This document shows, in pieces, positions 23,644-35,339 of a stretch of DNA of 64,000 nucleotides. The DNA comes from Lathyrus oleraceus (taxonomy: Eukaryota; Streptophyta; Magnoliopsida; Fabales; Fabaceae). Position 1 is the stretch's first letter; each line of letters starts with the position of its first letter. The notes under the pieces were generated by a model. The model had not been told where the DNA came from, made no database searches, and saw only the letters and a program-made list of their open reading frames with translations. The translations under genes and the position numbers were made by a program. The stretch is taken from the NCBI RefSeq assembly GCF_024323335.1, contig NC_066584.1, positions 421,829,319 through 421,893,318 on the forward strand. The letters run 5' to 3'.

Positions 23644-24364
23644 ACATGTTTCTGAAGTTAACTCTTTCAAAGTTTTCATATCAAGGAGCGCCTATGAGGG
23701 ATAGAGGTGTAATCGTCAAAGCTTTTGACGGTTCACGCAAAACAGTGATAGGAGAAGTGGACGTTCCAGTGAAGATAGGTCTGAGTGACTTCCAGATTAA
23801 TTTTCATGTAATGGATATCCACCCGACCTACAGTTGTCTGTTGGGAAGGCCATGGATCCACGGAGCAGGAGTTGTTACCTCCACACTATATCAGAAGCTC
23901 AAAGTTTTCAAGAATGGGAAACTTGTAATCGTTGGCGGAGAAAAGGCGTTGTTGGTTAGCCCCCTATCATCTTTCTCTTACGTTGAAGCTGAGGATGAGG
24001 TTGGAACTCCGTTCCAAGATTTATCTATTGCTACTGAAAAAAGGGTTGGGGCACCTATGTCCTTATTGAAAGATGCAAGGAAGATTGTTAAAGAAGGTAG
24101 TGTGAATCAGTGGGGGCGCATGGTAGAGGTCTCCGACAACAAGGGCAAAGTTGGTCTGGGTTTTCAGCAAGGTTCATCAACTGCTAGATCAAAGGATATG
24201 CAACTTAATATCCATAGCGGAGGGTTCATTCGTGGCAATGAATGACACTTAGCTGCTATGCTAGAGGATGACGAAGAAGAAAACTGCACCAATTTTGTGA
24301 CACATGGAAATGCTGGCAACAATTGGACTGTTATTGATATTCCTGTTATTTTTCATCGATCTAA
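23616..24364 (+). pseudogene. Element B aspartic protease
   Basis: The active site VDTGS is intact (GAC at 23625-23627) and CLLGRPWIH follows about 70 residues later. It lies in a different frame from the linker just upstream, so a frameshift near 23620 separates it from gag. A TGA at 24243-24245 cuts the acidic tail that leads to the putative splice donor at 24365. Confidence 0.85.
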
Positions 24365-24623
24365 GTAATTGCTTTTATTTGTTTTCAAAAATCCTTCTCT
24401 TATGCCTAAGGGAGAAGTGAACATTATTTAAGGCATTTCAAATTTGATCATCAATAAAATTAATTCTATTCATCCACATCTATGATGTTTTGTTTTTACT
24501 TTTTGCTTTATTCTGAAAATGGTAATCATAAAAAAACATAAGTAAACAATATAATTGTCCATCTGCATAATATTTGGTCACAAATTCACTTCTCTAAAAT
24601 CAAAATATCGAATCATTATGCAG
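24365..24623 (+). other. Element B putative pro/RT intron
   Basis: A 259-nt segment from GTAATT to ATGCAG, AT-rich, in the same position as in elements A and D. RT coding sequence with the NFEFPVFEA motif resumes after it. It fits the known Ogre intron. Confidence 0.75.
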
Positions 24624-26110
24624 GTTGGTTCTTAACCCCATTGAATACAATGATTCTTCTCTTTCTCCAAATTTTGAATTCCCTGTGTTTGAGGCTAAGG
24701 AGGAAAGTGATGAGGAAGTGAGTGATGAATTGTATCGTCTTCTTGAGCACGAAGGAAAAGCCATTAATCCATTTGAAGATCATATTGAGTTAGTCAACCT
24801 GGGTTCCGAAGATGATGTGAAGGAAGTCAAGATTGGGTCTCGATTGTGTCCAGATGCGAAGAAGGGGTTGGTTGATCTTCTTCGAGAGTATTCAGATGTG
24901 TTTGCTTGGTCTTATAAGCACATGCCTGGTTTGGATTCTGAGATCGTGGAGCATAGATTGTCGTTGAAGCCAGAATGCCCGCCCGTCAAGCATAAGTTGA
25001 GAAGAACGCATCCTGATATGGAAGTGAAGATCAAAGAAGAAGTGCAGAAGCAGATTGATATCGGTTTTCTTATGACCGCTGAGTATCCGTAATGGGTGGC
25101 AAATATTGTGCTTATTCCAAAGAAAGATGGAAAAGTCCGCATGTGTGCTGATTATAGAGATTTTAATAAAGCCAACCTGAAAGATGATTTCCCTCTGCCA
25201 CACATTGATATGCTGGTAGATAATACTGGTAAATTCAAAGTCTTTTCGTTTATGGACGGATTTTTCAGATATAATCAAATCAAGATGGCACCCGAAGATA
25301 TGGAGAAGACCATATTCATTACACCTTGGGGAACATTCTGTTATAGAGAATGCTGGTGCAAGTTACCAAAGAGCAATGACTACTCTTTTTCATGATATGA
25401 TGCATAAGAAGATTGAAGTTTATGTCGATGACAATGTTGCCAAATCGATAGATGATGAAGAACATGTTGAGCATTTGTTGAAGCTATTCCAGTATAAGGG
25501 TATTGAAGTTTATCCTGCCAAGGTCAAAGCAATACAAGAGATGCCTGCACCCAAGACTGAGAAGCAAGTAAGAGGTTTTCTCGGCCGCTTGAATTATATC
25601 TCAAGATTCATTTCACACGTGGCTGCCACATGTGCGCCTATATTCAAGCTTCTTCGGAAAGATCAGTCTTGTGATTGGACCAAAAACTACCAGAAAGCTT
25701 TTGATAGTATCAAAGAGTATCTGCTTGAACCTCAGATCTTGTCTCCACCTGTTGAAGGAAGACTGTTGATAATGTATTTGACTATCCTTAAAGATAGTAT
25801 GGGTTGTGTTCTAGGTCCACAAGATAAGAATGGAAAGAAAGAATATGCAATTTACTACCTCAATAAGAAGTTCACCAAATGTGAGACTCGGTATTCAATG
25901 CTTGAGAAGACTTGTTGCGCATTGGCTTGGGATGCTAAGTGTTTGCACCAATGTATGTTGAATCATGAAACTTGGTTGATATCCAAAATGGATCCAATCA
26001 AGTATACTTTTGAGAAGCCTGCTTTAACTGGGAGGATTTCCCGTTGGCAGATGTTGTTATCAGAGTATGATATTTAATACCGATCTCAGAAAGCAATTAA
26101 AGGTAGTGTC
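24624..26110 (+). pseudogene. Element B RT and gypsy RNase H (deleted internally)
   Basis: The acidic linker, CADYRDFNKA, FMDGFFRYNQ and the catalytic YVDD (25421-25432) are visible. TAA at 25090-25092 stands for a Gln codon. Near 25350 about 20 bp present in A are missing and the frame shifts. After YVDD about 29 residues that join palm and thumb in A and D are absent without a frame change (FQYKGIEV). The RNase H part lacks the first catalytic Asp as in A and D. Stop at 26075-26077. Confidence 0.88.
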
Positions 26111-26788
26111 TTGGCTGACCATTTGGCTCACCAACCAATTGAGGATTACCAGTCAGTGCAGTACGACTTCCCTAATGAAGAAATCTTGTACTTGAAAATG
26201 AAAGACTGCGATGAACCATTGCTTGAAGAAGGGCCAGAACCTGGTTTCTATTGGGGCATGGTATTTGATGGAGTTGTTAATCAATATGGTAATGGCATTG
26301 GGACAATGATTATTACTCCTCAAGGCACGCATTTTCCCTTTACAGCCATATTGACTTTCAAATGCACAAACAACATGGCAGAATACGAGGCTTGCATTAT
26401 GGGGCTCATAGAGGCCATTGATCTCAGAATCAAGCATTAAGATGTCTTTGGAGATTCATCTTTGGTTGTGAATCATATCAAAGGTGAATGGGAGACGAAT
26501 TAACCCTGTTAAATACCATATAGAGATTATGCGAGGAGGATTTCAACTTTCTTTATAATAGTTGAGTTTTATCATATCCCTCGAGATGAAAACCGGATGG
26601 CAGATGCTCTTGCAACGTTGGCATAAATGATTGTAGTGAAGCATTGGAATGAGGTTCCTAATTTGACTGTGATGCGTCTTGATAGGCCAGCTCATGTGTT
26701 TGCTGTTGAAAAGAACGAAGATTAAAATCCGTGGTATTACGACATCAAGTGTTTCCTCCAAAGTCAGATTTACCCGTCTGGGGCATCT
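26111..26788 (+). pseudogene. Element B archaeal-type RNase H
   Basis: VFDGVVNQYGNG, AEYEACIMG, FGDSSLVVNH and RMADALATLA give the four acidic positions of the second RNase H. Stops near 26438-26440, 26500, 26624 and 26723 interrupt one continuous frame shared with RT and integrase. Confidence 0.85.
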
Positions 26789-27423
26789 TTGAAAGATAAG
26801 AAGACTTTGAGGAGATTAGCCGGCAATTTCTACCTGAATGGTGATGTGTTATATAAGAGAAACTTCGAAATGGTTTTGCTCAGATACATGGATAGACACG
26901 AAGCAAACCTATTGATGTCTGAAGTCCATGAAGGTTCCTTTGGTACTCATTTCAATGGACATGTGATGGTGAAGAAGATGTTGCGAGCAGGTTACTATTG
27001 GCTGACAATGGAATCTGATTGTTGCATGTTTATGAAGAAATGCCAAAAGTGTCAAATATGTGCAGATAAGATTCATGTTCCTCCGACACTGTTGAACGTT
27101 ATTTCCTCCCCATGGCCCTTTTTCATGTGGGGAATCAATATGATTGGAATGATTGAGCCGAAAGCTTCGAATTGACATCGTTTCATCTTTGTGGCAATTG
27201 ACAACTTCACAAAATAGGTCGAAGAGGCATCATATGGGAATGTAACCAAGCAAGTTGTTGTAAGGTTTATCAAGAATCATATTATATGCCGTTATGGTGT
27301 GCCAGTTAGATCATTATTGATAATGGATCGAACTTGAATAATAACATGGTGGAAGCTCTTTGTAAAGACTTCAATATTCAACATCATAATTCTTCTCCCT
27401 ACAGACCCAATATGATTAGGGCT
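26789..27423 (+). pseudogene. Element B integrase, N-terminal part (cut by element C)
   Basis: The zinc-binding region (HEGSFGTHFNGH, CCMFMKKCQKC) and the beginning of the core are present. The first catalytic Asp is replaced by Asn (WGINMIG). A TGA at 27173-27175 and further stops follow. The homology ends abruptly at HHNSSPYRPN, right before the LTR of element C, and the Glu of the core is not in the window. Confidence 0.87.
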
Positions 27424-28210
27424 TGATGCGTGCTTTTCGCAAGTATACGAACGCGTCAGAGTAATATAAAAGATTATCGAATCCACAGAGACCAAGTGTC
27501 AATCTATCATTATCTGTCGTTATGGTGGTTATCAAAGGCAATCAAAATAGGTGTTTTGTTTTTAGAGTGTGCAATGAAAAGTAAAGTATTGAAGTAAATT
27601 CAATTAATAAAGACAGGGTCAAATGTAATTCACGTAATCAATGGATAATCCAAGTACTTGCTAATAGAGCTACTTATGGGCAATGTTTCCTACTTTGAAA
27701 AGAACTAATTTAACAGGAACTATCGCTTTCGCGTATTCAGAACCGAGTTGTACTCCCTAATCAAACCCTCTTATTGTCACTTATAAAAAGGCGCGCATTG
27801 CGTTAGAGTAGTAAACCTATTTTTAAGAAATATAGTATCTTAACTAAGTTGAAAAGTATTATAACTTGGATTTCTTAACCAAAAGAGGTTCTCTAGAACT
27901 AGACTCTAAACTTATAAACGCGTCCGAAAATAGTTTTAAAATCTCTTTTCTTCTTTATGTTAAAAACTCCTAATGATCTAGACAAAACGCTTTCGCTGTT
28001 TTTGAAATAGTTAAAAACAATTAAGCTTAAAAAGACGTTGGACGGGTTTCGATCTTACCCAACGGAATTGAAGTGCGGGAAAACTTAAGTTGAAAGTTAA
28101 AATAGCCCTTAAGTGTTTCTACGAACAATTGTACGGATTATTGGTTCAATTACGATCCTTACATTCTAACCTTATAAATTTAGCTAGACATGGTAAAGTA
28201 AAAGTGCATT

Positions 28211-28473
28211 AAAATAAATAAAAGTAGTGCGAGTGCGGAAAGTAAATAAAAGTAGTGCGAGTGCGAGAAATAAATAAAGTAAAGCGAGTGCGGGAAATGA
28301 ATAAAGTAAAGCGAGTGCAAGAAATAAATAAAGTAAAGCGAGTGCGGGAAATAAATAAAGTAAAACGAGTGCGGGGAAATAAATAAAGTAAAAGTGAGTG
28401 CGGGAAATAAATAAAGTAAAAGCGAGTGCGGGAAATAAATAAAGTAAAACGAGTGCGGGAAATAAATAAAAGT
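28211..28473. repeat. 26-28 bp tandem array in element C 3' LTR
   Basis: Nine units of the type AATAAATAAAGTAAAGCGAG followed by TGCGGGA. The other LTR has the same number of units in the same place. Long open frames read through it on the minus strand but code only for a repeated Phe/Ile/Ser/Arg pattern, so they are not genes. Confidence 0.93.
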
Positions 28474-28764
28474 AAAGACAAGTAATAAAAACCTGCTCCA
28501 ATCGGAGGGTTGAATAAATTGCAATGCGGAAATGAAAATGGCGGCAGGATTAACTTCCTTCCAAAGTGCTCTAAACTCGATTACAGACTCTATCACAGAC
28601 TTGATTACACAATTGTGGTAACACTCTAATGCAAAGCGATTACCACTTTATAAAACTGAATATATGCCTAAGTGAAACAAAGTTGCTCTGAGTTTGCCTC
28701 TGCTCTAAGTTTGGATCTTCGTCTGCTCTAAGTTTGGATGATTGTAAAAGTGAATTCAAGTTTC

Positions 28765-28772
28765 TATTTATA
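28765..28772 (-). promoter_or_regulatory. TATA-like box in element C 3' LTR
   Basis: TATAAATA on the minus strand, about 385 bp from the LTR start. The same box occurs in the other LTR at 40640-40647. Confidence 0.55.
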
Positions 28773-28839
28773 AGCAAGTAAAAAGATGGAAATGACTTGG
28801 ATGCCCTTCAACTTGAAAATGGAGGGAAACTGTTTTCCT

Positions 28840-28859
28840 CTTGTGGCGCCCGCCACAAG
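28840..28859. repeat. GC-rich hairpin in element C 3' LTR
   Basis: CTTGTGGCG and CGCCACAAG separated by two bases form a 9-bp perfect inverted repeat. Related copies lie at 40715-40734 (partly doubled) and near 31998-32045. Confidence 0.8.
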
Positions 28860-29154
28860 GCCAAAGTGAGGCGCCTTAGTGGATGTAGTGGAGAACGTGG
28901 GAGTTGAGGGAAGTTGAGCTTGGACACGTCATGGCTTGGTCTGTGGCGCCCGCCATTGGGTAGGCCATAAGCACAAAATGCTGAATTTTAGGGTTTTTTT
29001 GCTCTTTTTCACTCCTTTTCTCGATCGGGGCTCCGATTAAAGTAAAAACCTAAAAACAAAGGAAAACATACCAATAACACAACAAAATGATAATAAAACG
29101 ACTAGAATGCATGTGAAATAGGAGTCGAAAATACGGTAAATTTTAGTGTTATCA

Positions 29155-30382
29155 AACTCTCCCACACTTAAACCTTTGCTTGTCCTCAAGCAAAACATTA
29201 AAAAGCTCATAAAAGAAAATTTGTGTAAACGAGTGCTTCAGGTAAAAATTCCAAGTTCAAGTCGGGATGCAGTGATAGGTACTAACTGAGTGAACTAAGG
29301 GTATCATGATGACACTAATCCGCACATACGGACATAAACTTCATTCCTATATTAACCAACCCATATTATCCCACAATACCTAGGCCTGCCTCTTCATCTC
29401 TTTTGTGTCCTTTTCATTCAGGCGCAATCACATTAAGCCCGTTATCCGTACATGCTTCATAGTAGAGTGGCATGTTAGTGATTATGATCTGAGCATGGGG
29501 TTTCTGGCACATAAACATGTGTAAACCCTTTTATTGGACCCAACTGTAGTTGTGGGGGATCGGATCGTAATCCGCCCTACCGAGTTCAGTGCCAGATACC
29601 TCTGAACCAACTAACAGTGGTTAAGTTTTTCTTTTTCTTTTTGTTTTTGTCTTTGTAGCAATTTTTTACAATTCTTTGGTTTAAATGACTTTGTGAGGGT
29701 CACCTATACCGGAATTGCCTTTTTGCTTTCCTTTATTTTATTTTTGTTTTTCTGGATCATTCACTTATTTGCATCGGTCCCCTACGTAGAGGATGCGTAG
29801 GCCGGAGCTGACTGCTGAGATAAACTACAAAGGACTTATACGGAAATGATGATTAAGGCCATGGTATATGGGGTTTCGAGAATGATTCCTATATTTACGA
29901 AGCTAATGGTGCTAAAACAGATACTGATGTTTCGCAAAGTTCTCCCAAGTCACCGCATCCTTACTCAAAACATGTCTTTAAAACCTGAAAACTTTCGGAA
30001 TAACACTATTTTCTTTTGCAAAAAAAATTTGGTGGGGCTAAAGGTATGGGGAGGTAGGATTGTACTAAAGATCTACTGTATTTGGTGACACGTCAGACTC
30101 ATGCATTATACTAAGAAAGCAAAATAAACAACTAAAAGGGAATAACAATAAATAAACTATCTAAAAACAGCAAAGAAAAAATGATAAAGGAAAAACGAGA
30201 AAAGCAATAAAGAAAAGACGATAGAGTCTCCTCCCACACTTAAATCGAACATTGTCCCCAATGTATCGAAATAAGATAAGGAAGAGTTACCTGGCAACCT
30301 ATTGCTGACCACTAGTGCCCTCGCCATCCTGAGGTGGACGACGTGATTGGGTACGAAGACGGTCTCTCTGATCCATCCTCGC
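29155..30382 (-). other. Element C polypurine tract and 3' noncoding region
   Basis: The minus strand has AAGTGTGGGAGAGTT directly before the LTR start. A second similar tract, TTTAAGTGTGGGAGG, lies at 30227-30241 after an ACATTGGGGACAATG stretch. Athila-type elements are known for this kind of duplicated tract. No gene is supported in these 1.2 kb. Confidence 0.72.
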
Positions 30383-31756
30383 CTACAGGGCATCCTGAGC
30401 GGTCCTCACTTCTCGAAGGTTACCTATAATAGAACCTTGAGTGGCTTCAATTAGTGCCATGTGTCTCTGGTGGTAGTTTTGTTGACGGGCCTGTGTCTCT
30501 GTGATCGTTTGCAGGGAATGTAGAACAGTGTCGTAGGACCTGTCTGTCCTCCGCTGCGACTCTTGCATGAAGCGCATGTTATCCGCCATTTGTTGCTGGA
30601 TGGTAGAGAGGAGGTCGTCACGCCTTTGCTCTCTAGCCATGTGGTCACGCCACATCTCCTCTGTAATATAGAAGCCAGGAGTGGTACCTGCAGAAGAAGA
30701 AGATGGTGCGGTGTGTGGTGGTGAAGGATGATGGGGGGACACATGTGGTACGGGAGATCTCTCTCTCCGATCATATTCATCATCAGTGTCATGTCCCGCC
30801 TCATAAGGAATGTTAGGAGGAAGAGGACCCAAAACAGGTGGGGCGTTTAAATCGTAGGTCCAATTCCTTTCATCTCGTACATCTGTACGTCTAGTGCACG
30901 GTAAAACAACAGACGGGATAACTACACCATGAACCATAAGCATATAGCCTCCTTCTCTCCTCGAGCGGCACAATTTCATGTCTCTCAGAAATTTTAGGTT
31001 AATTGTGCGGGGAGGTAAGGGTTCTAGGGTAGCCATCTCATCGTTCAGGTTAAGCGCCCGAGCAATAGATGTAATCAATCCACCAAAAGAAATCGGTCCC
31101 GCTTTATTCACAGTTAAAATCATATGAGCAAGCATGAACGGGACCGAATTAATACGTCTATTTGTGAGGCTTCCTTGTAAAAATAGAAGCTCTCTAGCAT
31201 TAACCTTATTTGGATTCTCCCGGCCAAAAATAGTGCATGCCAACAGATATCTAAAAACTCTGATGGTCGGGTTATGGATAGTAGAGGCAAGAACTCCTTC
31301 AAAAGAGTTTATGGAAGTGTTTGATAAACGCTCCCAGAAGGAAAATACCTCAACAGACCATTCGGAATCCAAAGGGGCCTCACAAATAGCACCGTCCCCA
31401 TGAGGGATTCCTAACAAGCTGGCTAGTTCGTCGGTACTGAATTGGTATTCAACAACAAACATTCTAAATTTGACAGTACCAACTGTGCTAGCAGTGTTAG
31501 GGTTGACAATATAAATTAAGGAACTCAAAAATTCAATTGTCAACCGCTCATAGGTAGGTTCTTTATTGGAAAAGAAATTATGCAAACCTAAATTATCTAA
31601 TAAATGAAATATGTTATGATAGATACCTAAAGTGTAGAGACAATCTTCGTCAGCATACCTTGTCGGGAGGATTTCCCGATTTTGCAACCGTTCAATAATT
31701 TTTCTTTGTCAATCCCCCGGTTTCCCTCCTCGAAGAATGAATCCGTTAAACTCCAT
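30383..31756 (-). pseudogene. Element C accessory ORF3b (Athila ORF1-like, one stop)
   Basis: One frame from ATG at 31756 to 30383, interrupted only by TGA at 31709-31711. It reads as an N-terminal globular part with LTIEFLSSLIY, VEYQFSTDELASLLGIPHG and FGGLITSIARALNL (about residues 60-250), then a Pro/Ser/His-rich hinge and a charged coiled coil at the C-terminus. It belongs to the Athila ORF-1 family, often called env-like because of its place after integrase. I see no signal peptide or membrane segment, so an envelope role is not supported. It is a clear paralogue of ORF3a next to it. Confidence 0.83.
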
Positions 31757-32412
31757 TTGGATGCTCTTGAAAAATGATGAAGAAGATGAAGTGGTTTGTG
31801 AAAAGGTTGGATTTTTACAAAATCCGACGGATGAAATCGAAAATGGAAAGTGGAATAATGATTTGTGTGGTGTGGCGGTTAGAAAAGTATGAGCTTTTTG
31901 TGGGTTCAAGGATGTTTTTCCAAGGTGAAAAAATGGGTTTGGGAGATTGTAAGTTGCAAAAATGGTGAAGAAATGGGTTCTGCCCCGACCATTTACAGAC
32001 GTTGTGGCGGGCACCACAGGTCCTATGGCGGGCGCCACAAGGCAAAATCTGGTTGGGCCAGATTTTGGTCCTTTGGTTTGGGCTTCTCTTGTCTTTTGGC
32101 TTTGAGGGGTCTGGATAGCATTTGTCTTGTGATTCTCCTAGTATATTTGACTTGCATAATTTTATAAAAGTAAAAAAAACAAAAATAAAAAGTGAAACTG
32201 AAACAAAAACAAAAACAGAAATTAAATATAAATAAATAAATAACTGAAAAGATAAAAATGAAAATAAAATAAACATAAAACATATGTAGATAAAAATAGA
32301 AGTACTAATATATAGATGTAGTTTATATAATATTCCAAATGCGATAATATAAGATGAGTTATGTAAATACTAGAAATATAAAAATGAGATAAAATAAGAT
32401 TAAATGGTGAGA
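31757..32412 (-). other. Spacer between the two accessory ORFs of element C
   Basis: About 650 bp with no supported gene. On the minus strand it contains a long T-rich stretch (about 32160-32410). A TGGCGGGCGCCACAAGG sequence near 32028 resembles the hairpin of the LTR. Confidence 0.6.
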
Positions 32413-33661
32413 TCATGTAATGGGGATGTCATCTTCCTGAGAGGAACCACGGAGCATGGCTACTTCTTGCTTGAGTTCTGCGATCTCCTGATATAGATAG
32501 TCGGCTTTAGTAGCATGGGTGAGATCAGACACTACAATCTGTAAAGTAAGGTCTGGCACCTCCTGTCTAAGCGTTGCGATCCCTCTACGACACTCAGAAA
32601 TCTGAGTGCGGATGTCGGGTGTCTGCAATGAAAGATTATTAGAGAAAACAGTGATTCTGGGAGATGGTGGTGTAGGCGTGTATTCAGCAATGGGTGGTGA
32701 TCTCGGTTCCTCGACTGTTTCTCTCTGGCCCTCTAGAGCATAACTCGAATTCGCTGGATCATGCACACTGGTCATCATAGGGTCTGGCAGTGTGAAGTAA
32801 TGGATAGCCTCACTATCGACTAGCAATCGGAACTGACATGGGTGGAAATAGGCTCTCCTCATCAATCCTCTGGTCAAACAGAAGTCGATATCCATGGTCG
32901 TGTACCCACAGTAGGTCCGAAGATGTAACAGCTTGCGAGACAGACCTAAAGCGACAGCAATCTGCGTGATGAATACGCCAACATGGATGACTCCTTCGGT
33001 AGATTTGGAGATACCGCTGAGGCTGTATAATAAAAAGTTCCCACATGCTACTGGGCGAGACTGGGATGCACAGTAGTGTCTATGGATCCGGGCTTCCCAA
33101 GAAGGAATGTGCTAATATCATCTGAAAGTATCTGAAGGCGGGGTTTTGTATGACATGAGACAACTGCATAGATGGATCCTGGCTTCCGCCACCTGATATA
33201 TCACTCCAAAACTTCTCAACCTCCTTACCCAGGAAATATCCCATAGGTGTCTCCGGGATAGCATCAGGAGTAGTCTGGAAACCCAATAAGTTGCCGAACT
33301 CTTTCTGGCTGAAGGAGTACTCAACTCCGAAAAGCCTGAAAGCAGCATACCCATCTGGTCCAGAGTATGGGTCATAGTCAAATGAACTCAGGAACTCCAA
33401 AGTCAGGTTCCTATATGTGTTACTCAAGTCATCAGCAAACTCATCCCAGTGAAGCTGGTGGCTAAGGAATCGGATACTCGGCTCGATACCTAGTGCCTCC
33501 ATACAGTGCTGATCAGGATAACGTGTGGGTGCCATAGGGCGCTGATACAAAGCGATGTAGCGCTCCCTCTGAGCATTATCTCTATAGGCCACATGCATGT
33601 CATCAAAATCATGCATCCTGTAAAGGTTAAGAAAGTGATCCTGAAAATACAAACCATTCAA
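32413..33661 (-). pseudogene. Element C accessory ORF3a (Athila ORF1-like, one frameshift)
   Basis: It shows the same order of blocks as ORF3b: LTLEFLSSFDY, VEYSFSQKEFGNLLGF, a W-containing stretch, and GVFITQIAVALGLS, then a Pro-rich hinge and a coiled coil (LYQEIAELKQEVAML). The frame changes near 33080; both frames are open on either side, so one short indel explains it. The frame has no ATG at its open start (TTG at 33661, stop two codons upstream), so the true start, or a splice junction, is uncertain. A nearly pure T tract lies just upstream on the minus strand. Confidence 0.75.
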
Positions 33662-33830
33662 ATCTTAGTCTTAATGCAAAATATGATAAAATAAAATAAA
33701 ATAAAAAAATAAAATTAAATAAATGCGCAAAAGTAAAATGAAATAAAAACCATGGGTTGCCTCCCACGCAACGCTTGTTTAACGTCATTAGCTTGACGAT
33801 TAGAATTTATACAACTGTAGTAGTAGGGAT
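33662..33830 (-). other. Short spacer after element C integrase
   Basis: A 170-bp AT-rich segment. On the minus strand a T-rich tract of about 50 bases is followed by GCATTAAG just before ORF3a. No gene. Confidence 0.55.
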
Positions 33831-35339
33831 TTATGGATCAATCAGGGTGTGGCTCGAGTAGTATGCTGGAATGTCTCCTCCTTCGTAGAGCTTCAGTCTT
33901 TGTCCATTTACAATGAATGGACTACAGGTATCGTTCTTGATTTCTACGGCTTCGGATTTCAGAATCTTGGATACTTCGAAAGGACCAGTCCATCTTGAAC
34001 GTAACTTTCCAGGGAAGAGTCGTAACCTAGAGTTAAAAAGGAGAACATGATCGCCTATACTGAAGTTTTTCTTTACTATTCTTTTGTCGTGATAGGCTTT
34101 TGTCCTCTCTTTATATATTTTTGCATTCTCGTAGGCAGATTGCCTAAGTTCTTCTAATTTATGAATGTCTAGGGTACGCTTTTCTCCAGCGGCTAGGTAA
34201 TCTAAATTCAAAGTTTTAATGGCCCAATAGGCCTTATGCTCTAATTCGAATGGTGAGTGACATGACTTTCCATAAACTAGTTGATAAGGGGTAGTTCCTA
34301 TAGGGGTTTTGAAAGCGGTTCTATAGGCCCATAATGCTTCTTGAAGGTTCTGAGACTAGTCTCTCCTAAAAATAGAAACAGTTTTCTCTAGGATTTGTTT
34401 TATCTCCCTATTAGATACTTCTACTTGGCCACTAGTTTGTGGGTGGTACGGTGTTGCTACTCTATCCCTAACTCCATATTTTCTTAAAAGTTTGTCAAAT
34501 ATTCTCGATATAAAGTGTGATCCTCCATCGCTTATGACTAAACGTGGTGTTCCGAATCTAGGGAATATATAGTTTTTAAATAGTTTGATTACTACCCTAG
34601 TGTCGTTTGTGGGTGCAGCTATAGCTTCAATCCACTTAGACACATAGTCCACAGCTACTAAGATATACTTGTTTCCTAAGGATAATGGAAAAGGTCCCAT
34701 GAAATCTATACCCCATACGTCAAAGAGTTCTACTTCCTGAATGTTTCTTAGAGGCATTTCATCACGCCTTGAAATGTTTCCAGTGCGTTGGCATCTATCA
34801 CACTTGACAATGCAAGCATAGACATCACGCCACATGGTAAGCCAGAATAGGCCAGCTTGAAGAATCTTGGCGTATGTCTTAGATGTGCTCGCATGTCCAC
34901 CATAAGGTGCAGAATGACAATGCTCGATAATATTATTTACCTTTTCTTCTGGAACGCAACGGCGAAAAATGCCATCGTTACCCCTTTTGAAAAGGAGCGG
35001 TTCGTCCCAATAGAAGTTTCTTACATCGTGGAAGAATTTCTTCTTGCGGTGGTAATCAAGATCAGGGGGTACTATATCAGCAGCTAGGTAATTAACAAAA
35101 TTTGCATACCAGGGTACGTTACTTATTGCTAAGGAATTTTGAGGGTGCTCATAAGGATCTAGGTTATTATCTTCAATGGTTTCTACTCTAGCTATCAGTC
35201 TATCATAGGCAAAATCATCATTTATGGGTATTAGTTCTGGTTTTAGATGTTCTAGCCTAGAAAGCTGATCGGCCACTACATTTTTAGTGCCTTTTTTATC
35301 TCTTATGTCTAAATCAAACTCTTGTAGTAATAGAATCAA
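33831..35339 (-). pseudogene. Element C integrase
   Basis: One frame with a single TAG at 34356-34358. The zinc-binding HHCC region ([20 protein letters not shown]), the core with [16 protein letters not shown] and GQVEVSNRE (D, D, E all present) and the C-terminal GKLRSRWTGPFEV region are visible. It is the least damaged integrase core in the window. It follows the RNase H in another frame after a one-base loss near 35400. Confidence 0.9.

Larger units (their letters stand above)
13998..27423 (+). mobile_element. Element B: decayed Ogre-like element, cut by A and C
   Basis: A plus-strand element with LTR, PBS, ORF1, gag, protease, intron, RT/RNase H, archaeal-type RNase H and the start of integrase, all matching elements A and D domain by domain. 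It has in-frame stops, several frameshifts and deletions, and its zinc knuckle and part of RT are damaged. The start of its LTR is missing to the left, where element A is inserted. Its integrase stops abruptly at 27423 where element C begins. The rest of B should lie beyond C and D, outside the window. It is the oldest element in the stack. Confidence 0.88.
27424..29154 (-). repeat. Element C 3' LTR (complete, 1.73 kb)
   Basis: It matches 39300-40966 almost base for base and continues 83 bp further to TTATCA. It contains a nine-unit tandem array (28211-28473), a TATA-like box (28765-28772) and a GC-rich hairpin (28840-28859). Confidence 0.93.

Noticed and set aside
28180..28596. Overlapping open frames on the minus strand, up to 138 codons
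   Set aside because: They read through the 26-28 bp tandem array and code only for a repeating Phe/Ser/Arg/Leu pattern. The same frames recur in the other LTR (40056-40504).
30383..31756. True viral envelope gene
   Set aside because: No signal peptide, membrane anchor or cleavage motif is seen; placement after integrase alone is not evidence.
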